From contig JBHJGU010000049.1 of assembly GCA_050331475.1 (NCBI GenBank), positions 1 through 64,000 of the forward strand: 64,000 nt of DNA. The letters run 5' to 3'. A program made the translations under genes and the position numbers. The DNA comes from JBHJGU01 sp050331475 (lineage in GTDB: Bacteria > Pseudomonadota > Alphaproteobacteria > Caulobacterales > Maricaulaceae). Each line of letters opens with the position of its first letter. The stretch's first letter is position 1. The notes beneath the pieces were generated by a model. It searched no databases and was not told the origin of the DNA. It was given only the letters and a program-made list of their open reading frames with translations. Below are positions 33,814 to 42,650 of the stretch, in pieces.

Positions 33814-34812
33814 ATGGATCCTGCGCTGCTCATCGCCGTTAGCGCTGTTGGCGCCATCCTCGGCTTCGGCTGGGTCGTGTCTGGCTTTGTGGACGACTCC
33901 GGCTCGAAATCGGCGAAACGCGCCATAGCTTTGGTGGAGGGCGGCGTCGGCAAAGCGCGGACAAACCGCGCCGCGCGCGCAGCGGCGGAGGCCAACGCCA
34001 ACCGGCGGAAACAACTCGTTGAATCTTTGAAAGATCTCGAACAGGACCGGAAGAAAAAGCGTCAGGAACGCAAAACTCTTGAAGCCCAGATCGAACAGGC
34101 GGGTCTGCAAATCACCGAAACGCAGTATTGGGTTTTCAGCGGGGTTTTGTTTGTCGTTGGCGCGGGCGTCACCGTCTTGGTCGGCCAGCCACTGATCGCG
34201 GCCTTGGCGGCGGGGCTAACCGCAGGGCTCGGCTTGCCTCGATTTACATTGAATTTTTTGGCGAAGCGGCGGGCGAAATTGTTTAGCGAGAATTTCGCCG
34301 ATGCGGTGGACGTCATTGTGCGCGGGGTGCGGTCCGGCCTGCCACTCAATGAATGTATGCGAATTCTGGCGAAAGAAGCGGCCGAGCCTGTGCGCTCTGA
34401 GATCGCGCGCTTGAATGAGACCACTGCAGTCGGGGTGACCATCGACGAGGGTTTGCGCCGGCTTTACGAGCGCATGCCGCTGCAGGAAGTGAATTTTTTC
34501 AACATCGTTCTAGTTATTCAGCAGAAAACCGGTGGTAATCTTGCTGAGTCTCTGAGCAATCTATCTACTGTTCTGAGGTCGCGAAAATTAATGCGAGAGA
34601 AAATCAAGGCGTTGTCCGCAGAAGCCAAAACGTCCGCCATGATTATCGGCGCTATGCCGATTATATTCGTTGTTGCCATTTCGTTCATGTCGCCCGGTTT
34701 CATGGATCCGATGTTTGAGAGCACGTTGGGGCGGCTCATGCTGGTCGGCGCCGGCGTATGGATGGTGATCGGCACGCTGGTCATGCGCAAAATGATTAAT
34801 TTCGACTTCTAG
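33814..34812 (+). CDS. tadB: Tad pilus platform protein TadB
   Basis: Inner-membrane platform protein of the GspF family that pairs with TadC. One N-terminal membrane helix, a basic cytoplasmic region rich in Arg, Lys and Glu (roughly 40-100, coiled-coil-like), two central helices, the T2SSF domain (FADAVDVIVRGVRSGLPLNECM ... VNFFNIVLVIQQKTGGNLAESLSNLS), and two C-terminal helices. 332 aa. Three nt after cpaF and 11 nt before tadC, so it belongs to one operon. Confidence 0.94.
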   Translation: MDPALLIAVSAVGAILGFGWVVSGFVDDSGSKSAKRAIALVEGGVGKARTNRAARAAAEANANRRKQLVESLKDLEQDRKKKRQERKTLEAQIEQAGLQITETQYWVFSGVLFVVGAGVTVLVGQPLIAALAAGLTAGLGLPRFTLNFLAKRRAKLFSENFADAVDVIVRGVRSGLPLNECMRILAKEAAEPVRSEIARLNETTAVGVTIDEGLRRLYERMPLQEVNFFNIVLVIQQKTGGNLAESLSNLSTVLRSRKLMREKIKALSAEAKTSAMIIGAMPIIFVVAISFMSPGFMDPMFESTLGRLMLVGAGVWMVIGTLVMRKMINFDF

Positions 34813-34823
34813 GGGGCGAACGG

Positions 34824-35840
34824 ATGGACGCGATCCTGTCGGCGATCACCAATCCGGGCGCTTTCGAAGCGTTCTTGTTCAATCCGCGTAACGCGTTGTT
34901 GGCGCTCGCGGCGGTGTCGGTCTTCGCGTCTGTCATGGCGGTGGCCGAGCCGATGATCAAAGCGGATCGGTTGCAGAGCCGGTTGAAATCCGTTGCGGAT
35001 CGGCGCGAGCGCTTGCGTCGGCAAAATCGGCGCGAGCTTGAAGAGGGCGGTAAGAGCCGCCCGGCTCTGCGCAACGAGGCGAAGGGCTTTACCGGGGATC
35101 TCGTCAAACGCTTGCAATTAGACAAGCTGCTTGAGGACACCAACCTCAAGACCAAGCTGATGCAAGCGGGGTTGCGCGGTCAGCGTCCGGTGGCGACGTT
35201 TTATTTCTTTCGTTTCGCCTTGCCTTTTATATTTTTCGGCGCAGGGTCTTTCTACTTAAACTTTGTAAATAACCATGATCTAACCCAATCTCAATCTTTG
35301 TTCGCGGCGTTTGTCGGTGCTTATCTCGGTTATTATGCGCCGGGGGTTTACTTAACCAATGTGGCCCAGAAACGCCGGGATTCGATTATGCGCGTTTTCC
35401 CCGATGCGCTGGATTTGTTGCTGATCTGCGTTGAGGCGGGCATGTCGATTGAGGCGGCGTTCCAGAAGGTCGCCTCTGAATTAGGCGAAGGGTCGATTGA
35501 GTTGGCTGAAGAGTTTTCGCTGACCACAGCGGAGCTGTCTTATTTGCAGGATCGCCGGCAGGCGTTCGAAAACCTCAGCAAGCGGACCAACCATCCCGGC
35601 GTTCAGGGGGTTGCGACGGCGTTGATCCAGTCCGAACGGTACGGTACTCCAGTAGGCTCGGCTTTGCGGGTGATGGCGAAAGAAAACCGCGATTTGCGGA
35701 TGACCAATGCGGAAAAGAAAGCGGCCTCCTTGCCCGCGCAACTCACCGTGCCGATGATTTTGTTCTTCTTGCCGGTGTTGTTTGTGGTGATCCTGGGCCC
35801 CATCGGTTTGCGGGTCAGCGCGCAATTGGCCAGCGGCTAA
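34824..35840 (+). CDS. tadC: Tad pilus platform protein TadC
   Basis: Second inner-membrane platform protein. Two N-terminal helices flank a basic segment, then the T2SSF domain (FPDALDLLLICVEAGMSIEAAFQKVASELG ... LIQSERYGTPVGSALRVMAKENR) and C-terminal helices ending VILGPIGLRVSAQL. 338 aa. It is the last gene of the plus-strand tad operon; no tadD tetratricopeptide gene follows. The next 150 nt separate it from the convergent dnaE2 and hold a 14-bp palindrome CCGCGGGCCCGCGG at 35907-35920. Confidence 0.94.
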   Translation: MDAILSAITNPGAFEAFLFNPRNALLALAAVSVFASVMAVAEPMIKADRLQSRLKSVADRRERLRRQNRRELEEGGKSRPALRNEAKGFTGDLVKRLQLDKLLEDTNLKTKLMQAGLRGQRPVATFYFFRFALPFIFFGAGSFYLNFVNNHDLTQSQSLFAAFVGAYLGYYAPGVYLTNVAQKRRDSIMRVFPDALDLLLICVEAGMSIEAAFQKVASELGEGSIELAEEFSLTTAELSYLQDRRQAFENLSKRTNHPGVQGVATALIQSERYGTPVGSALRVMAKENRDLRMTNAEKKAASLPAQLTVPMILFFLPVLFVVILGPIGLRVSAQLASG

Positions 35841-35991
35841 GACCCATGCTTGGCTAATGGAAATCCCGCGATTTTGGAATGACCCGGTGGTCGCGCGGAT
35901 GCCGACCCGCGGGCCCGCGGCGCTCAGGCACAGGACGGAGCACTTCATCCGCCCGGGCGAGCGCGGCTTTGAGGGGGTCGCGTTGCGCGTC

Positions 35992-38900
35992 TTAGCTTAG
36001 TAACGCCAAATCCCAGGACCGGTCGATCAACACGTCCGAGACGATGTGGGTGACATTGTCCGCCCGCTGCACCCGGCCTTGCACCCAGAGGATCCGCGCG
36101 CCCATCACCACGGGGCGGTATTGGCGCAGCACCCGGGTCCAGACCACCAGATTGGCGACCCCGGTTTCGTCCTCAATCGTCATGAACGCCACTCCTTTGG
36201 CCGAGCCGGGGCGTTGGCGGATCAGCACCACGCCTGCGGTCGCGATGCGCGCGCCGTCCGGTGCGGCGACCGCAGCGCGGGTCGACAACCCGCCCAGGCG
36301 CGCATACCGGTTGCGTAGGAACCGCATCGGGTGATCTTTCAGCGACAGCCGGGTGGTTTGGTAGTCCTGGATCACATGTTCTGAGCGGGGCATGACCGGC
36401 AAGCGCACTGGCCGGTCCGCGCCTTGTTCGGCGGTGTCCGCCGCCGCGAAGAGCGGCGCGGGCGACGCCGCAGAGCCTCCGCGTACCGCCCAGAGGGCCG
36501 CGCGCCGGTCCAGGCCCAGCGAGGTGAAGCCGTCCGCCGCGGCCAGCCGCTCCATCGCCGCCCGGGTCAGCCCGGCGCGCCGGCGCGCGTCTTCGGGGCT
36601 AGCGTAGCCCGCGCCACGCTGGGCGATCAGCGCCTCCGCATCCGCTTCGTGTAAGCCGTCAACCTGGCGGAAGCCCAGCCGAACCGCGAAGCCCGCGCTA
36701 TCCGCGAGAGGTTCTAAAATATTGTCCCATTGAGAGAAATTCACGTCTACTGGCCGCACCTTGACCCCATGATCGCGCGCGTCGCCCACGATCTGGGCGG
36801 GGGCGTAAAACCCCATGGGTTGGCTGTTTAACAGGGCGGTGCAAAACACCTCCGGGTGATGGCGTTTCAGCCAGGCGGAGACATAGACCAACAGCGCGAA
36901 CGACGCGGCGTGGCTTTCCGGAAAACCGTATTCGCCGAAGCCTTTGACCTGGTCGAAACAACGTTGGGCGAAGGCGCGGTCATACCCGCGCGCCACCATG
37001 CGCTCGACCATCATGTCTTGATAGTTCTGGATGGTGCCCACTTTGCGGAACGTGGCCATGGCGCGGCGCAGACCATTGGCCTCTTCGGGGCTGAATTTCG
37101 CGGCGTCCATGGCGATCTGCATGGCTTGTTCTTGGAACAGCGGCACCCCTTTGGTGCGCTTGAGAATACGCGCCAATTCGTCCGGCGGGCCGTGTTCGGG
37201 CGCGGGGCTGGGATAGTCGATGGCCTCCAGCCCTTTGCGTCGGCGCAGATAGGGATGGACCATGTCCCCTTGAATAGGGCCGGGGCGCACGATGGCGACT
37301 TCAATCACCAGGTCGTAGAACGTCCGCGGCCGCAGCCGGGGCAGCATGTTCATTTGCGCCCGGCTTTCGACTTGGAAGACGCCGACGCTGTCGCCGTCGC
37401 ACAGCATGTCATAGGTGTCGGGATCGTCGGGGGGCAGGCTGGCGAGGTCGTGTTCCAAGCCTTTGTGCAAACGTAAGAGATCAAAGCATTTACGAACACA
37501 GCTGAGCATGCCCAGGCCCAGCACGTCGACTTTCATAATGCCCAAGGCGTCGATGTCGTCCTTGTCCCATTCTAAAAACGTGCGATCCGGCATAGCGGCG
37601 TTGCCCACGGGAACCGTTTCGATCAACGGGTCTTGGGTGAGCACGAACCCGCCCACATGCTGGGACAAATGCCGCGGAAAGCCGATGAGCGCGCGCGCCA
37701 GCGTTAAGGCGCGTCGGATCATCGGATTGTCCGGATCCAGCCCGGCTTGGCGGATGTGCGCGTCCTCGATCGAGCGGCCATAAGCGCCCCACACCGTGCC
37801 CGCTAGCGCGCCGGCCACATCTTGGGTCAGGCCCAGGGCCTTACACACCTCACGCACCGCCGAACGGGGGCGGTAACAGATCACGGTTGCGGTCAAAGCC
37901 GCCCGCTCCCGACCATAGCGGCGGTAAATATACTGGATGACCTCTTCGCGCCGCTCATGCTCGAAATCGACATCGATATCGGGGGGCTCTCGGCGCTCTT
38001 TAGAGAGGAAGCGTTCGAACAACAAATTGGACTGTTTGGGATCGATGCTGGTGATGCGCAGGCAAAAACACACCGCCGAATTGGCCGCCGAGCCGCGCCC
38101 TTGGCAGAGAATGCCTTGACTGCGCGCCCAGGCGACAATGTCGTGCACGGTGAGGAAATATGGCGCGTAGCGGAGCGCCGCGATAAGGGCGAGCTCCTTC
38201 CGGATCGCAGCCTGCACGGGCTCGGGCACGCCCTCGGGATAGCGCTCCGCCGCGCCCGCCCAGGTGAGATCGGCGAGATGGGCCTGGGGCGTTTTATCCT
38301 TCGGGACCGGCTCGTCAGGGTATTGATAGGCCAGATCGTCGAGGGAAAACCGGCAGCGTTCGACAATGTCGAGCGTGCGCGCAAGCGCCGGTTCAAACCC
38401 GCGAAACAGCCGCGCCATCTCTTGGGGACTTTTCAGATGTCGCTCCGCATGGGGCAGCAGGCGTAAACCGGCCGTCTCCACGGTGACCCCTTCGCGGATG
38501 CAGGCGAGCACGTCCTGCAGCGGCCGCCGATCGGGGATGTGGTAGAGCGCGTCATTGATCGCCACCAGGCCCGCGCCGGTGCGCACGCTCAGGGCGTGGA
38601 GTTGCGCAAGCCGCTCCCGATCCCGCCCCTGATAGCGATAAGCCGCACCGAGGTGGAGCCGGCCGGGCCAATCCCGCGCTAACGCGCTCAAGAGCGCTTC
38701 GAAATCCGGGCTCACATCCTCCGGCGGCAGGGCGATGAAGATTTGCCCCGCGCTGTGCGCGCGCACGTCATCCAGGGTGATGTGGCACTCGCCCTTCGGC
38801 GCGGCCGCCTTGCCCCGGCTCAAGAGGGTGGAGAGCCGGCCATAGGCCGCCCGGTCCATGGGGTAGCAGAGCCATTCCCACCCCTCCACGCTCACCAGCC

Positions 38901-39099
38901 GCGCGCCCACCAACAGCCTGACGCCCTCCGCCTTCGCTGCGATATGGGCGCGCACCACGCCCGCGAGCGTGTTCCGATCGGCCACCCCGATCGCGGCGAG
39001 GCCCAGCGTCTTGGCTTGGGCGACGAACTCCGCCCCGTGGCTCGCCCCGCGCAGGAAGGAGAAATTCGTTGTCACCGCCAGCTCGGCGTACCCGCTCAC
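35992..39099 (-). CDS. dnaE2: Error-prone DNA polymerase DnaE2
   Basis: Alpha-subunit-like polymerase for damage-induced mutagenesis. The PHP domain opens YAELAVTTNFSFLRGASHG, the palm carries the catalytic Asp pair in PPDIDVDFEHERREEV and its neighbour, fingers and a helix-hairpin-helix segment follow, and an OB fold (TAGVVLIRQRPGSAKGVAFMTIEDE) lies near the C terminus. 1035 aa. The start is GTG 39097-39099, overlapping the imuB stop as GTGA; the open frame upstream to 39420 is not coding. It lacks the beta-clamp motif usual in replicative DnaE and depends on ImuB for the clamp, which is family knowledge. Confidence 0.95.
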   Translation of the reverse strand: MSGYAELAVTTNFSFLRGASHGAEFVAQAKTLGLAAIGVADRNTLAGVVRAHIAAKAEGVRLLVGARLVSVEGWEWLCYPMDRAAYGRLSTLLSRGKAAAPKGECHITLDDVRAHSAGQIFIALPPEDVSPDFEALLSALARDWPGRLHLGAAYRYQGRDRERLAQLHALSVRTGAGLVAINDALYHIPDRRPLQDVLACIREGVTVETAGLRLLPHAERHLKSPQEMARLFRGFEPALARTLDIVERCRFSLDDLAYQYPDEPVPKDKTPQAHLADLTWAGAAERYPEGVPEPVQAAIRKELALIAALRYAPYFLTVHDIVAWARSQGILCQGRGSAANSAVCFCLRITSIDPKQSNLLFERFLSKERREPPDIDVDFEHERREEVIQYIYRRYGRERAALTATVICYRPRSAVREVCKALGLTQDVAGALAGTVWGAYGRSIEDAHIRQAGLDPDNPMIRRALTLARALIGFPRHLSQHVGGFVLTQDPLIETVPVGNAAMPDRTFLEWDKDDIDALGIMKVDVLGLGMLSCVRKCFDLLRLHKGLEHDLASLPPDDPDTYDMLCDGDSVGVFQVESRAQMNMLPRLRPRTFYDLVIEVAIVRPGPIQGDMVHPYLRRRKGLEAIDYPSPAPEHGPPDELARILKRTKGVPLFQEQAMQIAMDAAKFSPEEANGLRRAMATFRKVGTIQNYQDMMVERMVARGYDRAFAQRCFDQVKGFGEYGFPESHAASFALLVYVSAWLKRHHPEVFCTALLNSQPMGFYAPAQIVGDARDHGVKVRPVDVNFSQWDNILEPLADSAGFAVRLGFRQVDGLHEADAEALIAQRGAGYASPEDARRRAGLTRAAMERLAAADGFTSLGLDRRAALWAVRGGSAASPAPLFAAADTAEQGADRPVRLPVMPRSEHVIQDYQTTRLSLKDHPMRFLRNRYARLGGLSTRAAVAAPDGARIATAGVVLIRQRPGSAKGVAFMTIEDETGVANLVVWTRVLRQYRPVVMGARILWVQGRVQRADNVTHIVSDVLIDRSWDLALLS

Positions 39100-40676
39100 G
39101 CGAACAGTCCTTGGACGAACCAGCCCGGCGCATGCCCCCGACCGTCGCCGTAAAGCCCTTCGCGGAACAGCCAATACCGTCGGCCCTGGTCGTCCTCGAC
39201 CCGGTAATAATCCCGCGCGCGCGCTTGCCCCGAACCCTGACGCCACCATTCCGGCGCAATGCGTTCGGGCCCGTCCGCGCGCACGATCCGGCGCGCCACC
39301 CGCCGCCAGACAAAGCGCACGGGCGGTCCGTCGGGGATCTCCGCTAACGCCTCCACCGGTTCGGGCCGATCGAAGACGCGTAAAGGCCTCAGGCTGGGCA
39401 GGGGCGGGACCGCCGACCAATCCGGAAACGCGCCCTCAAAGGGTATGGGTCGTTCGGCCCGGTCTGGGCGATGGCTGGAAACGGGCGCGCGTACGCTCAC
39501 CGCCCGCTCGCCCAGCTTGGCGGTCAGCCGGTCGGCCAGGGCGGCGAGGGCGTCCACATCGCGCACCGGTCCGCTCAGCGTTGCGGTGAAGCCCTGGCCC
39601 GGTTCAGTCATCGGCGCGGTGCGCACCGCGTGCAGAACCACAAGATACACCCCGAAGCCGGGATCGATCCGGTCCAAACGCTCTTCGAACAGTCTGATGA
39701 GATGGGCCGGTGTGCGGGTGGGCCGGGCGGTCGTCACCGCGACGCTCGCCCGGGTTCCGTCGGTGCGAAAGGCGTAAAGCGTGAGCGCCCGGGCCCCCAA
39801 ACCCCGCCGTTCGAGCCGCTCCGCCATGGCGTTCAAAAGCCGCTCCAACCCGGCGCGCAGACCCTCAAGGCTCAGCAGCGGCTCGGGGCAGGGTAAGCGG
39901 ACGGCGTCCTCCGGCTCAGGCTGCAGATAGGCCAAGGGTTCGGCGTAAAGGCCCAAGGCTTGATCGAGCCGGAGCCGGACCGCGTCCGCCGCCGCCCGGG
40001 CGGGGAAACGGCGGGTGAGCGCCTTACGGTCCACCCCGTAAAGCTGGCCGATACGGGTGAGCCCAAACCGGCGCAGGACCCGCAACGCGTCCTCGGAGAG
40101 GCGCAAGCCCGCAAGGGGCAGGTCGGCGAGCCCAGCCCGTTCCGCGCCGGGGGGCAAGAGGGCGGGCTGGCCTGCGCCAGCTTGATGTCGGGCCAGCGCC
40201 CAGGCCGCCCCGGGCGTTCCGGCGACGCCGATGCGGTGGCTCAAGCCGAAGCCGGTCAGGACCTCGCCCAGTTGGGCTGCGAGCTTAGCCTCCCCGTCAT
40301 AAAGCCGTTCGCAGCCTGTGGTCTCCAGCATCAGCCCGTCTAAAGGGTCGAGGGCGACTAAAGGTGTCCAGCGGATCATCCAATCGCCCAAGCGCGCGAG
40401 GGCTTCGGCGTCCGCCGCTCGGTCGATGGGCTCATGTATCAGCTCCGGCGCGCAGGCCTTGGCGTCGGCGAAGCGTTGGCCGGGCTTGACCCCGCAGCGT
40501 TGCGCGGCCCGGTCCGCCGCCGCGATCACCGCGCCCTGCGCGTCGGTTTCGACCAGGGCGTAAGGGGGTGTGTCCTCAGCCGACCTGGCGCCCGCGGGGA
40601 GAAGTCGCCGCGCCCGGCGCAGCCGATCCAGCGACCAATTCGGGAACCACAGTGAGAGAAAGCGTCGCATCGTCAT
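39096..40676 (-). CDS. imuB: ImuB, Y-family-like adaptor of the mutasome
   Basis: Catalytically inactive Y-family polymerase relative that bridges DnaE2, ImuA and the sliding clamp. It opens MTMRRFLSLWFPNWSLDRLRR, has the polymerase-fold palm (LVETDAQGAVIAAADRAA, LMLETTGCERLYDGE) without the acidic metal pair expected in an active enzyme, then a long C-terminal region ending DYYRVEDDQGRRYWLFREGLY, a signature of ImuB. About 526 aa from ATG 40674-40676; a second ATG lies two codons later. It overlaps imuA by about 100 nt and dnaE2 by 4 nt. Confidence 0.92.
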   Translation of the reverse strand: MTMRRFLSLWFPNWSLDRLRRARRLLPAGARSAEDTPPYALVETDAQGAVIAAADRAAQRCGVKPGQRFADAKACAPELIHEPIDRAADAEALARLGDWMIRWTPLVALDPLDGLMLETTGCERLYDGEAKLAAQLGEVLTGFGLSHRIGVAGTPGAAWALARHQAGAGQPALLPPGAERAGLADLPLAGLRLSEDALRVLRRFGLTRIGQLYGVDRKALTRRFPARAAADAVRLRLDQALGLYAEPLAYLQPEPEDAVRLPCPEPLLSLEGLRAGLERLLNAMAERLERRGLGARALTLYAFRTDGTRASVAVTTARPTRTPAHLIRLFEERLDRIDPGFGVYLVVLHAVRTAPMTEPGQGFTATLSGPVRDVDALAALADRLTAKLGERAVSVRAPVSSHRPDRAERPIPFEGAFPDWSAVPPLPSLRPLRVFDRPEPVEALAEIPDGPPVRFVWRRVARRIVRADGPERIAPEWWRQGSGQARARDYYRVEDDQGRRYWLFREGLYGDGRGHAPGWFVQGLFA

Positions 40677-41301
40677 AGTCCAGCTCAAAGCGGCTGCCGG
40701 CCTGGTCGGGCGCGGTGCGGGCGCGCTCCAGGGTCGCGCGCCAGCGGGGTGGGCCAAGCCCGCGCGGGTCTAACGGATTGGGGGCGGAGCCTCGCGGTTC
40801 GACCCGCCAGCCCGCCGCGGCGCCGGTCGCGCCCGCCCCGATATGGGGCAGCCGCAGCACCAAAGGCGCGCCATAGTTTTCCGCGGCCAAGGTCAGCCGG
40901 CGGGTGGCGGTGAAGCTCGCCATCGTCGTCTCCACAAGGGTCAGCGCGGCGGCGCCTGAGCGCAGCGCTTCTTCGGCCGCCCACAGCGCGTGCTCGGCTT
41001 TGGAGACCTCGCAGAACAAGATCGACGGCGCGGAGCCGAGATAGGCGCGCACGCCGGCCTGGCTGAGCCCGCCATGGGCGTCTTGCGCCTGACGGTCCGC
41101 GATCCAGTTCACCGTGTGCGGTTTGAGCGCCGCACAGGCCGCCAGCGCGAAGCCCGTCGCCGCGGGCGCATCGCCATACCGCGCCTCAACCACCTCATGC
41201 ACGCCCGCCCGACCCAAGCCGAACGGGAACGCGCACCGGGAGGGCGTCGGCGGACGGCACGGGCGGACCCGACCGTCGCGGATGAGGGCGGCGAGGCTCA
41301 T
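40576..41301 (-). CDS. imuA: ImuA, RecA-fold mutasome protein
   Basis: First gene of the SOS mutagenesis cassette. A RecA/SulA-like protein needed for DnaE2-ImuB activity. N-terminal tail, then FPFGLGRAGVHEVVEARYGD and a domain with ILFCEVSKAEHALWAAEEALRSGAAALTLVE and LTLAAENYGAPLVLRL. 241 aa. The ATG at 41299-41301 starts two nt from a LexA site and has no ribosome binding site; the promoter predicts a transcript starting at or next to this ATG. It overlaps imuB by about 100 nt. Confidence 0.88.
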   Translation of the reverse strand: MSLAALIRDGRVRPCRPPTPSRCAFPFGLGRAGVHEVVEARYGDAPAATGFALAACAALKPHTVNWIADRQAQDAHGGLSQAGVRAYLGSAPSILFCEVSKAEHALWAAEEALRSGAAALTLVETTMASFTATRRLTLAAENYGAPLVLRLPHIGAGATGAAAGWRVEPRGSAPNPLDPRGLGPPRWRATLERARTAPDQAGSRFELDYDDATLSLTVVPELVAGSAAPGAATSPRGRQVG

Positions 41302-41303
41302 AT

Positions 41304-41318
41304 GTTCATATTTTGTTC
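41304..41318. promoter_or_regulatory. LexA operator of the imuA-imuB-dnaE2 cassette
   Basis: GTTC at 41304-41307 and GTTC at 41315-41318 with exactly seven bases between, the alphaproteobacterial LexA consensus. It covers the -10 region and lies two nt upstream of the imuA ATG, so LexA binding would block RNA polymerase. Confidence 0.93.
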
Positions 41319-41336
41319 CATGTCCGAAAGAGTCAA
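41308..41336 (-). promoter_or_regulatory. Promoter of imuA, probably leaderless
   Basis: On the minus strand TTGACT (41336-41331), 17 nt, then AAATAT (41313-41308). Only six bases (GAACAT) separate the -10 from the ATG, which puts the transcription start at or beside the A of the start codon. Confidence 0.75.
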
Positions 41337-41427
41337 TCCGTCTTTGAGCGGCGCTTCAATCGGCTTGCCAGCGCGTCCGTTGCGGCGGACACTTTTCGCC
41401 TTGGCCTTTCAATGATCTGTTCTCGCT

Positions 41428-41793
41428 ATGCCCGACCGATTGGACTCCAAACAGGCCCTTGAAGTGTGGCGCGGCGTCGTCACCGATACGGTGCGCGGGG
41501 CGGGCCCGGATCTGACTGCGCGCCAGACCGCGCTGTTGCTGCATATTTATCTCAGCGACGGGCCGCACACGGTGCGCGGGCTCGCACACGCCTTAGCCTT
41601 GGCCAAGCCGGCGGTGACCCGCGGGCTCGACGCGTTAGCGGCTTTGGGCTTTGTCCGGCGCAAGATTGACGGAGCGGATAAGCGCAATGTGCTCGTCCAA
41701 CGCACCGTGAAAGGCTCGGTCTATCTAACCGAATTCGGCGAACGTATTGTCGCCCAAACCGGGGCGGCGTTAAACCCGGGAGCGCCCGAATGA
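41428..41793 (+). CDS. MarR-family transcriptional regulator
   Basis: Winged-helix DNA-binding protein, 121 aa, small for the family but complete over the helix-turn-helix: RQTALLLHIYLSDGPHTVRGLAHAL, then AKPAVTRGLDALAALGFVRRK as recognition helix and wing entry, and DGADKRNVLVQ as the wing. The C terminus ends after a short helix, so dimerisation must use the N-terminal part. It overlaps the NlpC/P60 gene by 4 nt (ATGA), so it probably controls or is cotranscribed with that hydrolase. The ligand is unknown. Confidence 0.82.
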   Translation: MPDRLDSKQALEVWRGVVTDTVRGAGPDLTARQTALLLHIYLSDGPHTVRGLAHALALAKPAVTRGLDALAALGFVRRKIDGADKRNVLVQRTVKGSVYLTEFGERIVAQTGAALNPGAPE

Positions 41794-42650
41794 GTGTCCG
41801 CGACGTCGACCCGCGCTTGACCCCGAACCGGGGCGATATCGCCGCAGACCGGCTGAAGGGCCGGGTCCAAGCCGAGCGTTTCCTGGCTGGAACCGCTTAC
41901 CAAGTCACCGCCGGGGTGGCGGCGATCCGCCGAACGCCCGACGATGACGGCGCGATGGACGACCAAGCGCTCCATGGCGAGGTGTTCACCGTTTACGAGG
42001 AGGTCGACGGTTGGGGCTGGGGCCAGTCCGAGGCGGACGACTATGTGGGCTATGTGGACATGGCTGCGTTGTCCGCGCCGGTTCTGCCCGCCAGCCATCG
42101 GGTGACCGCGCTGCGCACGTATGTGTTTTCTGAACCGGATTTGAAATCCGCGCCGCGATTTCTGATCAGCCGTGCAGCCCAGATCGTCGCCGGCCGCGCC
42201 GAGGGCCGGTTTATCGAAGCCCAGCGCGCGGGCTGGGTGTTCGCCGGCCACCTCGCCGCGCTGGACGCGCCGCCGGCGGACGATTTCGTCGCCGTGGCGG
42301 AGACTTTCCTGCATGCGCCTTATCTGTGGGGCGGGAAGGAGAGCCTAGGGCTCGATTGCTCCGGATTGGTTCAAACCGCTTTTGCGGCGTGCGGCTTGGC
42401 GTGCCCGCGCGATGCGGATTTGCAGGAAGCCGTTTTGGGCGAGGCATTGTCCCTCAGCCCGCGCCCGGCATTACGCCGCGGCGATTTGGTGTTCTGGCCC
42501 GGCCATGTGGGGTTGATGGTCGATGGGACCCAACTGCTGCACGCCAACGCCCATCACATGGCCACCGCGATTGAGCCTTTGACGCAGGCGGAAGCGCGGA
42601 TCGGTTCTCAAGTTGGGCCGATCCGCGCCATTAAACGCCTCAACCCTTAG
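41790..42650 (+). CDS. NlpC/P60-family cysteine peptidase with SH3-like domains
   Basis: Probable peptidoglycan endopeptidase cutting D-gamma-glutamyl-diamino acid bonds. Two bacterial SH3-like segments occupy about 30-150 (GEVFTVYEEVDGWGWGQSEADDYVGYV is the first), followed by the catalytic domain: Cys in YLWGGKESLGLDCSGLVQ, His in GHVGLMVDG, and a second His in LLHANAHHM. 286 aa. There is no signal peptide, so export by an unusual route or action on cytoplasmic muropeptides is possible; similar dipeptidyl-peptidase VI-like enzymes recycle peptides in the cytoplasm. Overlaps the convergent cytochrome gene by 4 nt. Confidence 0.86.
   Translation: MSVRDVDPRLTPNRGDIAADRLKGRVQAERFLAGTAYQVTAGVAAIRRTPDDDGAMDDQALHGEVFTVYEEVDGWGWGQSEADDYVGYVDMAALSAPVLPASHRVTALRTYVFSEPDLKSAPRFLISRAAQIVAGRAEGRFIEAQRAGWVFAGHLAALDAPPADDFVAVAETFLHAPYLWGGKESLGLDCSGLVQTAFAACGLACPRDADLQEAVLGEALSLSPRPALRRGDLVFWPGHVGLMVDGTQLLHANAHHMATAIEPLTQAEARIGSQVGPIRAIKRLNP

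Noticed and set aside
33181..34110. A 309-codon minus-strand frame opposite cpaF and tadB.
   Set aside because: Spans the boundary of two clear genes; Arg/Pro/His-rich composition typical of antisense reading.
35857..36000. A 47-codon frame on the plus strand between tadC and dnaE2.
   Set aside because: No ribosome binding site, no recognisable sequence, and it overlaps the end of dnaE2 by 9 bases; long open frames are common at this GC content.
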